Shown piece after piece: positions 47,042 through 57,570 of a stretch of DNA of 64,000 bases (the first letter of the stretch is position 1; each line of letters starts with the position of its first letter). The translations under genes were made by a program, and so were the position numbers. The DNA is taken from contig JASJZC010000005.1 in the NCBI GenBank assembly GCA_037178855.1, positions 5,580,001-5,644,000 on the forward strand. The letters are read 5' to 3'. This DNA is from Oscheius sp. JU75 (lineage: Eukaryota; Nematoda; Chromadorea; Rhabditida; Rhabditidae). Under the pieces are notes generated by a model, which was not told the DNA's origin, did not search any database, and saw nothing but the letters and a program-made list of their open reading frames with translations.

Positions 47042-47729
47042 ATGAACGACTTCGCGAAGGAACAGGAGACACTGGAGAAGTACATCTCCGAGACGGGACC
47101 GATCATAAAATCGCTCCAGGAACTGCAAGTCTTTTTCGCCACCAAAGAACTCAGCGTAAGTCATTTTCGCACATAACACAATGACTTCGTTTTCTCTAGG
47201 AGGCGGAGCAGGCGGAGGTATGGGCAGTCCCTGGTGTCATTCAGACGTACGCAGACCAGGCGGCTTTGGCGAAGACGCTCCTGGACGCCATCGCCTACTA
47301 CCGGAGGGAGAGTGCCAAAGTACGTCAGCAGCGAAACAACGTCTGGCTTGAGATCGCCCAGCTGAAAGCTGAGGAAAACGAATTGAAGAAACAACTCCGT
47401 GCCATCACGGAAGGAGTCAAAGTTCGTGACGAAGTTGTGGAAACTGTTGCCCGGAGGGTAAGCCTTTCTGGAGTTTCATAATATCCTAGTTGGACAACAT
47501 TCCTAAGGGATGTCGAATGATCCCTTCCGACCTCCTTGCTGAAGAAGAGACGACGATGCCAGAGAAACGCGACCCCGCCTGTAAGAAGAGAAGACGCTCC
47601 TTTGCGAGAAAAGTCGTCGACAAAAGCAAAGTAAGTACTTTTGTTTTTTTTCAGTTACATCAATTCCAGGAAGTCATCAATCACATTCGCTCCCGCTCCA
47701 ATAGCCGAGCCCGTGTAAATTTCGACTGA
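47042..47729 (+). CDS. Coiled-coil protein, unrecognised
   Basis: Four exons encode about 190 residues. The ATG at 47042 lies one base after a TTTTTCAG acceptor, so either an upstream exon or a spliced-leader addition site is likely. The protein begins MNDFAKEQETLEKYISETGP, continues through a long predicted coiled coil (LAKTLLDAIAYYRRESAKVR and WLEIAQLKAEENELKKQLRA) and ends in a basic, serine- and arginine-rich tail (KKRRRSFARKVVDKSK, IRSRSNSRARVNFD). The pattern of a structured coiled coil with a positively charged end could suit a chromosome or cytoskeleton protein, but I do not recognise a family and propose no function. Confidence 0.75.
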
Positions 47730-48025
47730 CTTCCGTACTTGATGTAATTTTCGCCTTCTCTATTTTCCCATTACCAAGATCTATAAATGTATTTTTCACC
47801 AGCCTTGTCAGCTGCTTGCGCGCGCCGTTTACAAAGATTGCTCGCTTCGCCACACTCGACTGTCTACTCCTCGTATTCCATTCGATTTCACGTTTGCTAT
47901 TTGATTTTTTAACTCCTCGTCTTACTAGCAGCTAGATTTTGCATTTGCTCATATTCTCACTCCAATGGGCCCTATAATGCTATATTCTTGCGCTAGAGTT
48001 CCACAATGAAACATTTTGAAGGTAA

Positions 48026-50264
48026 ATGGGCAGTCGATACAGGGACAGCAGTGATTCCGACGAGGATCGCGGCCGCTCAACCTCAAAGCGGAAGAACAGT
48101 CAAAAGCTGTCTGGGTTTTACAGGTAAAAAGAGCCAAACTTAGAGGTATTTTTGAACTTTCCAGAGAGCGTTTCGGCAGCCATTCGCCCGAAGAATACAT
48201 GAACTTGAGAATCAGCGGCTTCGAGGAGAAGCTGGAGCGCGAAGAGATCAAGGATATTCTCTCAAAGGAGTTTCGTGATTTTCGTCCCTTCGAAGTGAGT
48301 TCGACATTAAAAAACATATTTTTGGTTAGATAAAAGTCGTCAGACAGCCAGGAGACGATGAAAGGCTGGCCTACGTCAACTTTGAGAAGAGAGACTGCGC
48401 GAAGAAGGTTCGATACAGCTATATGGAGAGGCTGAGGAAGAGTCTCGGCAAGAGGATTCTGTGTGATCCGGCAGGAATTTTGAGAGATCAGGAGGGAAAG
48501 TACATTCCGGACAGATTCAATCGACAACTGCAGGTCAGTATTTCTTTTCATTACTTCTACAGAGAAGGCATTTTTTCCTAAGAAAGCGGGAAGAAATTGT
48601 TCCCATTTTCAATCACTAACTACTACAAACTTTGCCGTTTAAATAGCAGGAAGTCTCAAAAGTTTCAGGGTATTGACCGTGAGCAGCCCAAAAGACGCTC
48701 GCCTGACAGAGGTAGAAGTGCTCCAAAACAGCCAAATGTGTGGCGACTAAAGGAGAATGACAGTGATGCGACGAGGACACTCTTTGTCGGAAATATGGTT
48801 CAGGATATCCGTGAGTCGGAGATCAGAAAAGCCTTCGAGCGGTATGGAACTATCGAGGATATTGACATCAAGACTCCGGCCAATACAGATGCAGCCTATG
48901 CCTTCATTATGTTCCAGGTAGGAAGCCAAAAACAAGAGCAAATACAAAAGTTTCAGACCCTGGAGCAATCCATCGATGCCAAGCACGGCCTCCACGACCG
49001 AGCAATCAGATCAGGAGGCCCGAGGTGTAAAATTGGATACGGGAAGAGCCAGGTTTCGAGAAGACTATGGGTTGGAGGCCTCGGTCATTGGTCCTCAACC
49101 GACATGCTCTCTCGCGAATTCGACCGCTACGGTCTGATCGAAAAGTTGGAATATGAGGATGGAGAAGAGTTTGGCTACATCCGATTCGCTGATGCCAATG
49201 CAGCTCAGGATGCCTTCAAAGGAATGAAAAACTTTCCTCTCGGAGGGAAGAATCGCTGTATTATTGTGGATTTCGCCAAGTGAGTTCGAAGAAAAAGGTC
49301 AGGAATTACAGTTCAGAGACGACACAGTAACTCGAGATCCTCTAAATCATATTGGAGGAACACATTTGGGACATAGTCGTAAGAGACGAGCGGAAACTCC
49401 ACCTAACAGAACACCGCCAGGATCACCAAAGCCGACGATCAGTACTTTTGAACAGCTGGACGACGAGTATGCGAATACGTGGCAGGGACAGGTTAGTTCT
49501 GAGAGAAGTATCTCAAGCCTGTTTATTGTTTTCTAACGGAACTGATGCTGACGGATTGACTATTACCAGTTTTTACATGAAAACAAAGTGCAAGAAACAT
49601 AATCTTGTCCAGGTCTCAAATGAGCTAGTTCTGACTCCCTTCTGAACTACCTGATGCTAGGAACGTTACGGTCAGAATAATAAGTTAGGAGAACCGAGTA
49701 ATCCGCATAATAACCAGATTTCTTCCCATATCCCCACCATATTCCACTTTAAGATACTCTTGAAGAAGAATGAGTATTCCGTAAGGATGTATCGGATAGC
49801 TGGAGCAGAGAAGCTGCTACAGAAATGGCTGAGAGATGAAGATGGAAATGCTCTCAAACTACACATTCAGCAGAGGTGCTCCCGACAAATTTTCGTAGCA
49901 ACTTATTTAGACTCTCTCTGTCAAATCAGGAAAGTTTCTGTGATAGATTACTGGCTCAGTCAAGCAAGGAAATCGCGGTGATGGTGGCGGTGGGAAAACA
50001 GTTGACGGAACTGAATCCGCTGGTCAAATACCTTCACGAAAAGAATGCTGGCGGTTTGTATAGTCGTAAAAAATACAAAAGAAAAGAATTTCAGGAGTTG
50101 TAGTGAACGAGGAGAGCATGTTGTACCTGTTCCCTTCCTCAGAAATGACCTCCAGGCTGATGTCCCGTTTCGGATCGAACATTCGTCTCTTGAACGGCGA
50201 TACCTCATTCCTACTCGCTGTTTTGACAAAGAAACCGAGCTCAACTCACAGCTCTCCACGATGA
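48026..50264 (+). CDS. RBM15/Spenito-like RNA-binding protein (RRMs plus SPOC)
   Basis: RBM15 proteins bring the m6A methyltransferase complex to RNA and affect splicing. It starts MGSRYRDSSDSDEDRGRSTS (48026). A first RRM-like unit has YMNLRISGFEEKLEREEIKD; the second has ATRTLFVGNMVQDIRESEIR and GTIEDIDIK; the third has SRRLWVGGLGHWSSTDMLSR and EFGYIRFADANAAQDAF. After a proline/serine linker, a SPOC domain begins ILLKKNEYSVRMYRIAG, with IAVMVAVGKQL, GGVVVNEESMLYLFPSSEMT at its core, ending at 50264. About nine short introns. C. elegans is thought to lack METTL3/METTL14, so this gene may act outside m6A or mark a lineage that kept the pathway. Confidence 0.85.
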
Positions 50265-51252
50265 CAGTATTTCTACGCTTATTCTACTTATTCGGAGTCA
50301 TTCCTTGCCTATAACAACTATACAATTCTAATCTAACTACCTACACGAATATTCGCTAAACACGGAATCTGTACACACACTCGGTTGCCTACTAGACAAA
50401 TAAACGAATCTCTATGCATATTCCTGAACAGAAAAACCACCCTGTACTAGTATTTGTATTCGTTCCCTCAGAAGCTGCTGCTGTATTTCTATGGATTGAC
50501 CTGTCGGTCCTGGGGATCGCCTAGTCGAGTCCCAGGCCTGGGAACAGACGTAAATTCTGAGTCTATCTACAATCACTCCTTTGGAAAGTGTTCAGTCCTT
50601 TTCCCTCAATTTTACCATGCATGATCGAACGGGCCACGGCCCGATCTGACAGTCATGCCTGCTTTCTAAATGAAAATTAAACTTTATTTTGCGCAGTTTC
50701 GAACTTTACTTTTTTACTTTCAAAAGAAAAACTGGTAGTAATAAAGAACACCACGGTTCGACTTGACGCAAAATTGCGTACCGAATAAATACAGCGTTTT
50801 CTGCATTTTTTTTAATGCGTTTGACCTGTCTTTCCAGTTTGAAAGTGTGTTTAATCGATTCAATTTTTGGCGCGCTTTTACTAATTCGTCAAAAATCGGT
50901 GTTTTGACGTAATTCACTTTTTTTCAGGGATTCTAACTATGTTATCTCTGCAATTACCTGCTATTTTTGTTTTTGGTTTTTTGGGTTTTTTTCCGCGCTG
51001 AAATCAATAAACATAGTTAGAATCTCTGAAAATGAGTGAAGAAGCGCGCCAAAAACTCAAACTAAGAGGGCCGTCTGCCGAACTATTACCATCTGCTTAC
51101 TTCTATTTCAATCGCCGTAAAACAGCGTGGAATTGTGAGCAATTTCGCAATCTTACCACACACATTTTTACTTTTTTTTCCGTTGCCCTTTCTCTCTCTT
51201 CTTATATCTTCTCTGTTTTATTCACTGAAAACTCCATTTTAGGTACATAGAA
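50265..51252. other. Spacer upstream of CTU1, with inverted repeat
   Basis: About 1 kb without a convincing gene. It contains a 23-base inverted repeat with one mismatch (50921-50943 facing 51010-51032) and small GC palindromes (near 50545 and 50620). A frame starting MSEEARQKLK at 51032 lies in the right arm; it may be a 5' exon or upstream reading frame of CTU1, but shows no family similarity. Confidence 0.5.
50921..51032. repeat. Inverted repeat upstream of CTU1
   Basis: The left arm TTTTCAGGGATTCTAACTAT followed by GTT is mirrored, with one mismatch, by AACATAGTTAGAATCTCTGA followed by AAA on the right; about 66 bases of T-rich DNA form the loop. Further out, TTTTTGGCGCGCTTTT near 50865 matches GAAGCGCGCCAAAAAC at 51042 in reverse, separated by a 35-base difference. 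It may be a decayed MITE. Confidence 0.6.
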
Positions 51253-52539
51253 ATGCCTCTGCCGTGCTCGAGCGACGGCTGCTCGTCAAATGCCAGCATA
51301 AAACGGGCGAAAGATGGTTCTGCCGTTTGTGGGCAATGTTTTACTAGACTTTTCGAAGAGGCTTGTTCTTATTCCGCCTCGTCTTCAACCTATAACATTC
51401 AGGATGTTCATAATACGATAGTATCGACGTCATTGTTCAAAAGAGGCGAAAAGGTGGCGATAGGAGCATCTGGTGGAAAAGATTCGACCGTCTTAGCTTA
51501 TGTGATGAAAACCCTGAACGACAGACACGATTACAAACTCGATCTAGTGCTTCTGTCCATTGACGAAGGAATCAAAGGCTATCGAGACGATTCACTAAAG
51601 GTATTTAGTCGTTTTTTGTTGCTAAACGATGTTTCCAGGCCGTAGAAAGAAATAAAATTGAGTATGGCCTTCCCTTGACAATTCTCAGCTACAAGGAGCT
51701 TTATGGCTGGACTATGGACGATATTGTGGCGAAGATCGGGAAAAAGAACAATTGTACATTCTGTGGCGTCTTCCGTAGGCAGGCTCTTGATAGGTTTATT
51801 TTTGCACATCCTGAGCATAGGACATTCGCAGAGGAGCCTACAAAATTGGAGCGAAGAAACTCGTGACGGGCCATAATGCTGACGATATGGCCGAAACCGT
51901 CCTTATGAATGTACTTCGAGGAGATATTGCTAGGCTAGAACGGTAAGTTATTTTTACCTTTTTTTGGTAACATTTTAAGAATTCAGATGCACACATATCT
52001 GTACAGGAGAGGAATCGAGTCTTCCAAGAGCCAAGCCGCTGAAGTTCTGCTTCGAGAAGGATATCGTCATGTATGCTCGAGTAAACAAGTTAGACTACTT
52101 TTATACTGAATGCATCTACGCTCCCAATGCCTACAGAGGCTATTCTCGGTAATTTCTTCTGGCTATGTTTCGCGCAATAGCCTTCAATTACAGAACATTC
52201 GTCAAAAATCTGGAGAGGATACGTCCCAAGGCCATATTGGATCTCATCAAGTCGGGAGAATCGATTTCGATCAAGAAAGAAATAGCCACACCGTCTCTTT
52301 CCAACTGCGATCAGTTAGTTTTAAGTATTTCTATATATAACGTTTTCCTTAGTTGCGGGTACATTTCGAGTCAGCCGATGTGCAAAGCCTGTCTCCTTCT
52401 AAAGGGCCTCAACACGGGAAATACGGATCTTGGAGTGAAGAAAAAGGCCCCGAAACCGGTGGGAAAGACCGGCTGTGGAAGTAGAGAAGGCGGAGAATGT
52501 GGTTGTGCCGCCACCAATGGCACCATTGTTGATTTTTAG
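51253..52539 (+). CDS. CTU1/NCS6 cytoplasmic tRNA 2-thiolation protein
   Basis: With CTU2 it thiolates the wobble uridine of Lys, Glu and Gln tRNAs in the cytosol, using sulfur from URM1. Starts [20 protein letters not shown] (51253); paired cysteines (CSSDGC, CGQC) form the N-terminal zinc site. The PP-loop [15 protein letters not shown] binds ATP. Further marks are [72 protein letters not shown] and [20 protein letters not shown]-type cysteines in the last exon, ending at 52539. Six or seven exons. The C terminus keeps [13 protein letters not shown] as in other CTU1 proteins. Confidence 0.92.
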
Positions 52540-52625
52540 ACATGTTGTTACATTTTTATCGTTAGTAAAATTATTCTTTCCGCGGAGAAACGTTTCTTTT
52601 TTTGGTTACCCATCAGTTTAAAAGA

Positions 52626-53522
52626 TGTATTGTCGTACGAACTCTGGACTAATTCCGAAACATCAATCGAGGGAACTGCTCAAAAAGCCGATTCCGGTGT
52701 GTCTATTCCCAACGGAATGATGGCTGTTCTCTGAAAAGACGATTGGACAACACAGCAGGATGTCGAAAAGTTTGAGGTTGGCAACATTTCGATCGGACTG
52801 GAAGTTTCCGTGACTCCGTGGACATAATTACAAACAACTTCTTGGAACAGGTCAAACTGACTTCGTCGAGCCCTACGGTACCGAGGGAGAGATGGAAGGA
52901 TATCCTGGCTGAAGATGGAACTTTTCTCTGGAGCTACCGAATGAAGTCTTGCGAAGGAGTATCCCATGCACATGTAACGTCAGCTACACGACTTTATTTG
53001 ACAGCCCAGAGGTTCCACTGCTCAACGTTTCCCAGTTGTTCAGAACTTTTTTTCATGTCGTGTTCGATGAGAAGTTTGCATCGAACACGACATGGTTCAT
53101 CAGCCCTTCACGTCTCAGGTAACAGTTGCCCGATCGTTCCCCGAAATTTTCGCTGTCCTCCTCTTCTTTTTGACCTGCCTATCGTGTTATCATCTCGCTG
53201 CTATCAACGGCTTCGTTTCTCACCGGGATTGGCTTTGGGCCTACCTTTTCTGTATCAGTCCTTGTACATACACGTATTATCACTTTCCGCTACAAGGTTC
53301 CGGGAGATTGCTATCGTCGCAGGGGTATGAGAAGATTCCTTCCAGATACGACAGAAGAAAGAAAACTCCTTTCCCGTTACCCTCCAACAATAAAAATACC
53401 AAACTTCATTTTTCTTTATCATAATGGAGCTAGAGGGATCACCCCTCTTTCCTGTTTGTCAAAGCTGTTAATGTCTCTCTCTTCCGCTCACCATGGCCGG
53501 AACTCTTACTCTACCTTTTAAT
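52626..53522 (+). CDS. Possible multi-exon gene, unrecognised
   Basis: Coding-like stretches appear in several frames: MYCRTNSGLIPKHQSRELLK at 52626, VKLTSSSPTVPRERWKDILA near 52850, VPLLNVSQLFRTFFHVVFDE near 53020, a membrane-like segment FAVLLFFLTCLSCYHLA near 53150 and RRFLPDTTEERKLLSRYPPT near 53330. Donor and acceptor sites that would join some of these exist, but I could not build one continuous frame across the stretch near 52950-53110. A membrane protein gene, a gene broken by a sequence error, or a pseudogene are all possible. A perfect 16-base hairpin lies in the middle. Confidence 0.4.
53054..53094. repeat. Perfect 16-base hairpin in an apparent exon
   Basis: CATGTCGTGTTCGATG (53054-53069) is exactly mirrored by CATCGAACACGACATG (53079-53094) with a 9-base loop. 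It falls inside the reading frame HVVFDEKFASNTTWF of the unidentified gene. Confidence 0.85.
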
Positions 53523-54194
53523 CATAAAATGTTTACTTTTTGATAACCTTGTATGCGTATATGCATTCGTTATTGTTCGCGGCAGCTAGATAAGAAAATG
53601 AAAAAGTTATTATCTCTACATGATGTAAAGTTTCAAAATCCCTCGCAAATCTTTTGAATTACAAATATGCCGTAAAAGAACGGAAGAAAACGTCACGATA
53701 TCGTCATTTTCCTCTTCATTATTCTTATTCTCTTGGTACTTCTTTTATGTTTTCTAGCAAACAGAATCTAAAGAAAGTCAGGACAACAGCTGCTTGTCCG
53801 TAAAAATAGACAACACTACCTTTATCAGGCAATTTCTCCGTGACTTAAAAACAATTGATGTTTGTAGTGAGCCACAACTATAACTGCCAGAACGTAATCA
53901 ATAGCTTCCACGCAATCTATTCAGAACATCTGTCAGCTGTTTAGAAAGCTCATACGTGCACTCGTCACGGCGGGTTTTGGCAATGACGCCGCTCACTCAA
54001 CGACTTCGATTTTTTTCCAATTTGGCACTGTTTCCAATCATTCTATCCAATCGAAATAGCCCCACACTCATTAACAACCTCAGTTCGTACATATCGATCG
54101 CTCTGTCACCGCATAATTGTCCAAATACGGTCTCTCTCTCTCACTTTTGGCCTCTTTCAGTCGATTCGTCTAATACCAGTTCTTTCAGGTAATA
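53523..54194. other. Spacer without gene
   Basis: About 0.7 kb between the unidentified gene and the F-box-like gene, with no convincing frame, repeat or RNA gene. A/T-rich patches and a CTCTCTCTC run near 54130 probably belong to the upstream region of the next gene. Confidence 0.4.
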
Positions 54195-57100
54195 TGCGAT
54201 GTGAAGCTAGTAAGGTATACAAGAATATTACCTACAGAGACAGGTTAGTTCACCTCTTTTTGCTGATAAAAGGATTTTTGTCGACCGAGGCAGCTGGGAA
54301 GCGGGGACAAAGTGAGGGATGGAAAGAATAAGACCAAGAATAGCCAAAGTGAGTCATTTTCTGAGTTCTCTTTACAATTTTACTTTAGTTAATGAAGCTG
54401 CCCCCTACCCGGCTTGGTCGAATGAGCCCTCTACTTCAGCAGCTTACGAGAAGACATACACGGAAGAACAGACCAGAAAGCTGTTTGATCAGATCTGGTC
54501 CAACGACTTGATCATGAGTCAGATTATCGGCAACGTCAACAGCCTTGTGGTTGGTTCATTTACTGTTTTCAACACAATTCTTGTAACAGGATCGCGTGAA
54601 TCTTGAGAAGGCGTCTCATCATTTCTACAAACTTAGTAAGAAGGGTCCCTGGAAGTTCTCCAAGCTGAAGAACGAGCTCAACTTGACCTACTACGTCAGC
54701 TTTCCTCCTTTGAAACAATTTCCATCAAATCTTTCAGGCTCTGGACACCAGTATCATGCTCGAGCACGGAAATCTCAAGTTCAGACGTCCCTCGATGACT
54801 CTAGTCGATCGCCGCGAACGTCTCGATGACCGAAATAAACAGACAAGGGAACTGTGTAAGTTTTTATGGTAATTTTTCACATTGTGGAGCCACTGGATAA
54901 CGCAACGGTGAATACAATATACGTGAACTCTTTCTGATTGATCAGCAGTCCATATTTGGCTCATTGACCCCAAGAACTTCTGTTCCATTCAAAGAAATGG
55001 ACGAAGGCTCCGATCGAATCCGTCGTTGAGCGCTCCGGTCAAATACCGTCGAGCTGTCACAAATCGTGGCCTTGAGATGAAGAGACTTAACAAGACGTCC
55101 AAACCCTCAAAATTTCTGCCTACAAAAAGAAGATTCTAGAGAAGAATGCGGCTGGGAGATACTCTTTGGGAACGCCCTTCAACTGAAGAAGATTGTCGGC
55201 AAAGTGGTTTTCAAACAGGTTGTGTGAACTTTTAGCCTCAAAATTTTAATACAGCCATTGCTAATCAGTCACTTTCAGTGGCCACCTTGATCGGAATCGC
55301 CAATCGCTTCTCCAACAACATCAAGACTATTAATGTTGGTGGAACTGACCCGAACGCCAGATCGTACGGAATTGGTGATCATCAAGTACGACATACTTTT
55401 TCCTTTAGAAAAAAATGGATTTCAGCTCATCATCACGGCCGATCTGCTCCAGATTCTGATCACGCAGTTTCCCAACGTCGAAGACCTCTGTTTCCGAAAC
55501 TGCGGATTCGATAAGGATTCCGTGAAACTGTGTAAATTATTGATTTGTTTTTAACGGATCTGTTGAGCATACTACACAGATCAGAACCACGTAAAGCATG
55601 CGAAAGTCTTGTTGGGTAGAAACCGGCCCTTCAGATTTCAATTTACCCCTTTCAAAGTCCGGAGAGAGTCAAGTTCTTTTACATTGTATAGGGAGGGTAT
55701 CCTTTTAGAAAGAAATTGTCTAAACGCAACTAGCGGTAGAGTGCGACTGACGGCAATAGTTCTTTATTGTCAAACACCAAAAAAAAATCATAAAATGCTT
55801 TTTGAAAACAGCGAAATCCATATTTCCAGTGAATTCGTACGAAGGCAGCGTCTTCTCCAAGCTGAAACATCTCGGATTAAACTCGGTATGGTGCGATGGC
55901 GACGCACCTCCCTCGATGCTGATGCGATTTGTTCACAAGGATCTCGAGACGCTCTCACTTCAGTATCTCAGGATCGAGCAGAATGTAGGCGATGCCATTC
56001 TGGAAGCCTTGGAACGCGAAGAGGCCAAGCTGCAGAACGTAGATGTTACCATTGCCAACTATTTCAGAGTGTAAGGTTCTCTTCTTTCCCCAAAAAAAGA
56101 CGATTCTAGACAGTCAATCGAAGTCCAACGCTACTTACGGAGTCTCTCGCGCTGGACAAACAAGATCACCGTCCGTCTCATAGGCTCTTACGATGAACGC
56201 GCTCCAGCCCTCGTGGGAGCTTTCCAGACCGCCGTCGAACTCGAAAATGTTCGTTTTTTTTTCTTAATTTTCCAACCGTCATCATTCAGCTTACTGGAAT
56301 CTATGTGGACCATTTCCCACTCGGCCGCTACGAGAATTTTGACTACGATCTGGCAGTGCAGGGTTTGGAGAACGTCTGTCGACTGTCCGCACTTAGTCTG
56401 AATGGCTGGCAGGACAGGGAGATCCTCAAGAGTCTGGTCACTTCGCTGACTGGGGCTTTCCTGCTGGAATCCTTCTGTCTGAGGTTTGTTTTTTATTAGC
56501 TTCAGTTTATAGGAAAATGTTAAGAAATCTGTCGGAGACGAGAAACCCGGAGTATAGCCGCGATCTCGATAGACTCTTCTCTGTCTTGAAAGTCTTACAC
56601 GTGGATCTTTCGAACATTCGCGACATGAACAGTAATCATCTGAGGACTTTATGCAGGGTAATTCACCTATTTTTACCAGAAAACTTGTTCAGAAAATTCC
56701 AAACCTGAGAACTCTGCGTCTTGCCAAAGTGCCGAGAGTCTCGACTCATTCCGTGGAACAGTGTCTGAGGAAGTGGCCCTACCTTGAAGCTCTGGACATT
56801 CAGACGCCTTTGACAGCGACCGGTGTGGAAGCTCTCTGCAGCAAACGCTACTTGCCCAAGCTGAAACGAGCCTCTTTCTGGATGCAGGCTGATCAGCAGA
56901 AGCGCAGTTCGATGGAAAAAGTTCGTCTTCTCTCTTGTTTTGCTAAGCAAATCTCGACACTGATTCATTGAGATCGTCCTTTGCTCAGTTTTGAAAAAGT
57001 AGCGAATACTGGAGGCGCCTTTTCCTGTCCAGATTTCCCATTTCCAGCTGCTGAAGAGTTTCGAGCGAGTCGACTGCTGGACAAACGGGGCACCAGACCG

Positions 57101-57311
57101 CCACTGCCGTGTCTCGATCCGCGATCGTCGTCCCGTCGAGCTGAACACGATTCCGCCGAATACCGTGACCTACTGCCACGCCGACCACAATCCGCATTAT
57201 CACGAACCGTTGCCGCCACGCGAACAATGGGATCCATCCATCCCGAAAAGGTCGTTCAAGTGGACCAACTCCACGCATCACGACTCTCCTCGCATCTTCA
57301 AGATTCATTAG
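54195..57311 (+). CDS. F-box/leucine-rich-repeat-like protein
   Basis: Probable substrate receptor of an SCF ubiquitin ligase. I place the start tentatively at 54195 (MRCEASKVYKNITY); the first two exon junctions are uncertain. An F-box-like helix pattern reads NDLIMSQIIGNVNSLVDRVN and ASHHFYKLSKKGPW. A basic segment follows (FRRPSMTLVDRRERLDDRNK). From about 55280 irregular leucine-rich units recur: LLQILITQFPNVEDLCFRNC, LETLSLQYLRI, ALSLNGW, VLHVDLSNIRDMN, PNLRTLRLAKVPRVSTHSVE and YLEALDIQTPL. It ends near 57311 with SPRIFKIH after a histidine-rich stretch. More than 12 exons. Nematodes have many such genes; exact family membership is not settled. Confidence 0.6.
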
Positions 57312-57570
57312 TTTTACCGTCTTTTTACCCACGCGCCGCAAAAATGTCATAGATTTTAACTTTTATCTCAGAGCCTCTGCTGTTTCATTTGTCTTACGAG
57401 TCCCCCAACACTGCTATACTCTCACTTCCTCCTTGTCCGTCTTTCTTTCCTTTTTGTCGTCTTCAACTCAGGTTGCCCTTATTGCTCTGCCAGTATTTGT
57501 AATTCAATAAATGAAGCCTTGCTCATTTTAAATATTTTTACACAGAATTACCGGTATAAACATCACAAAA

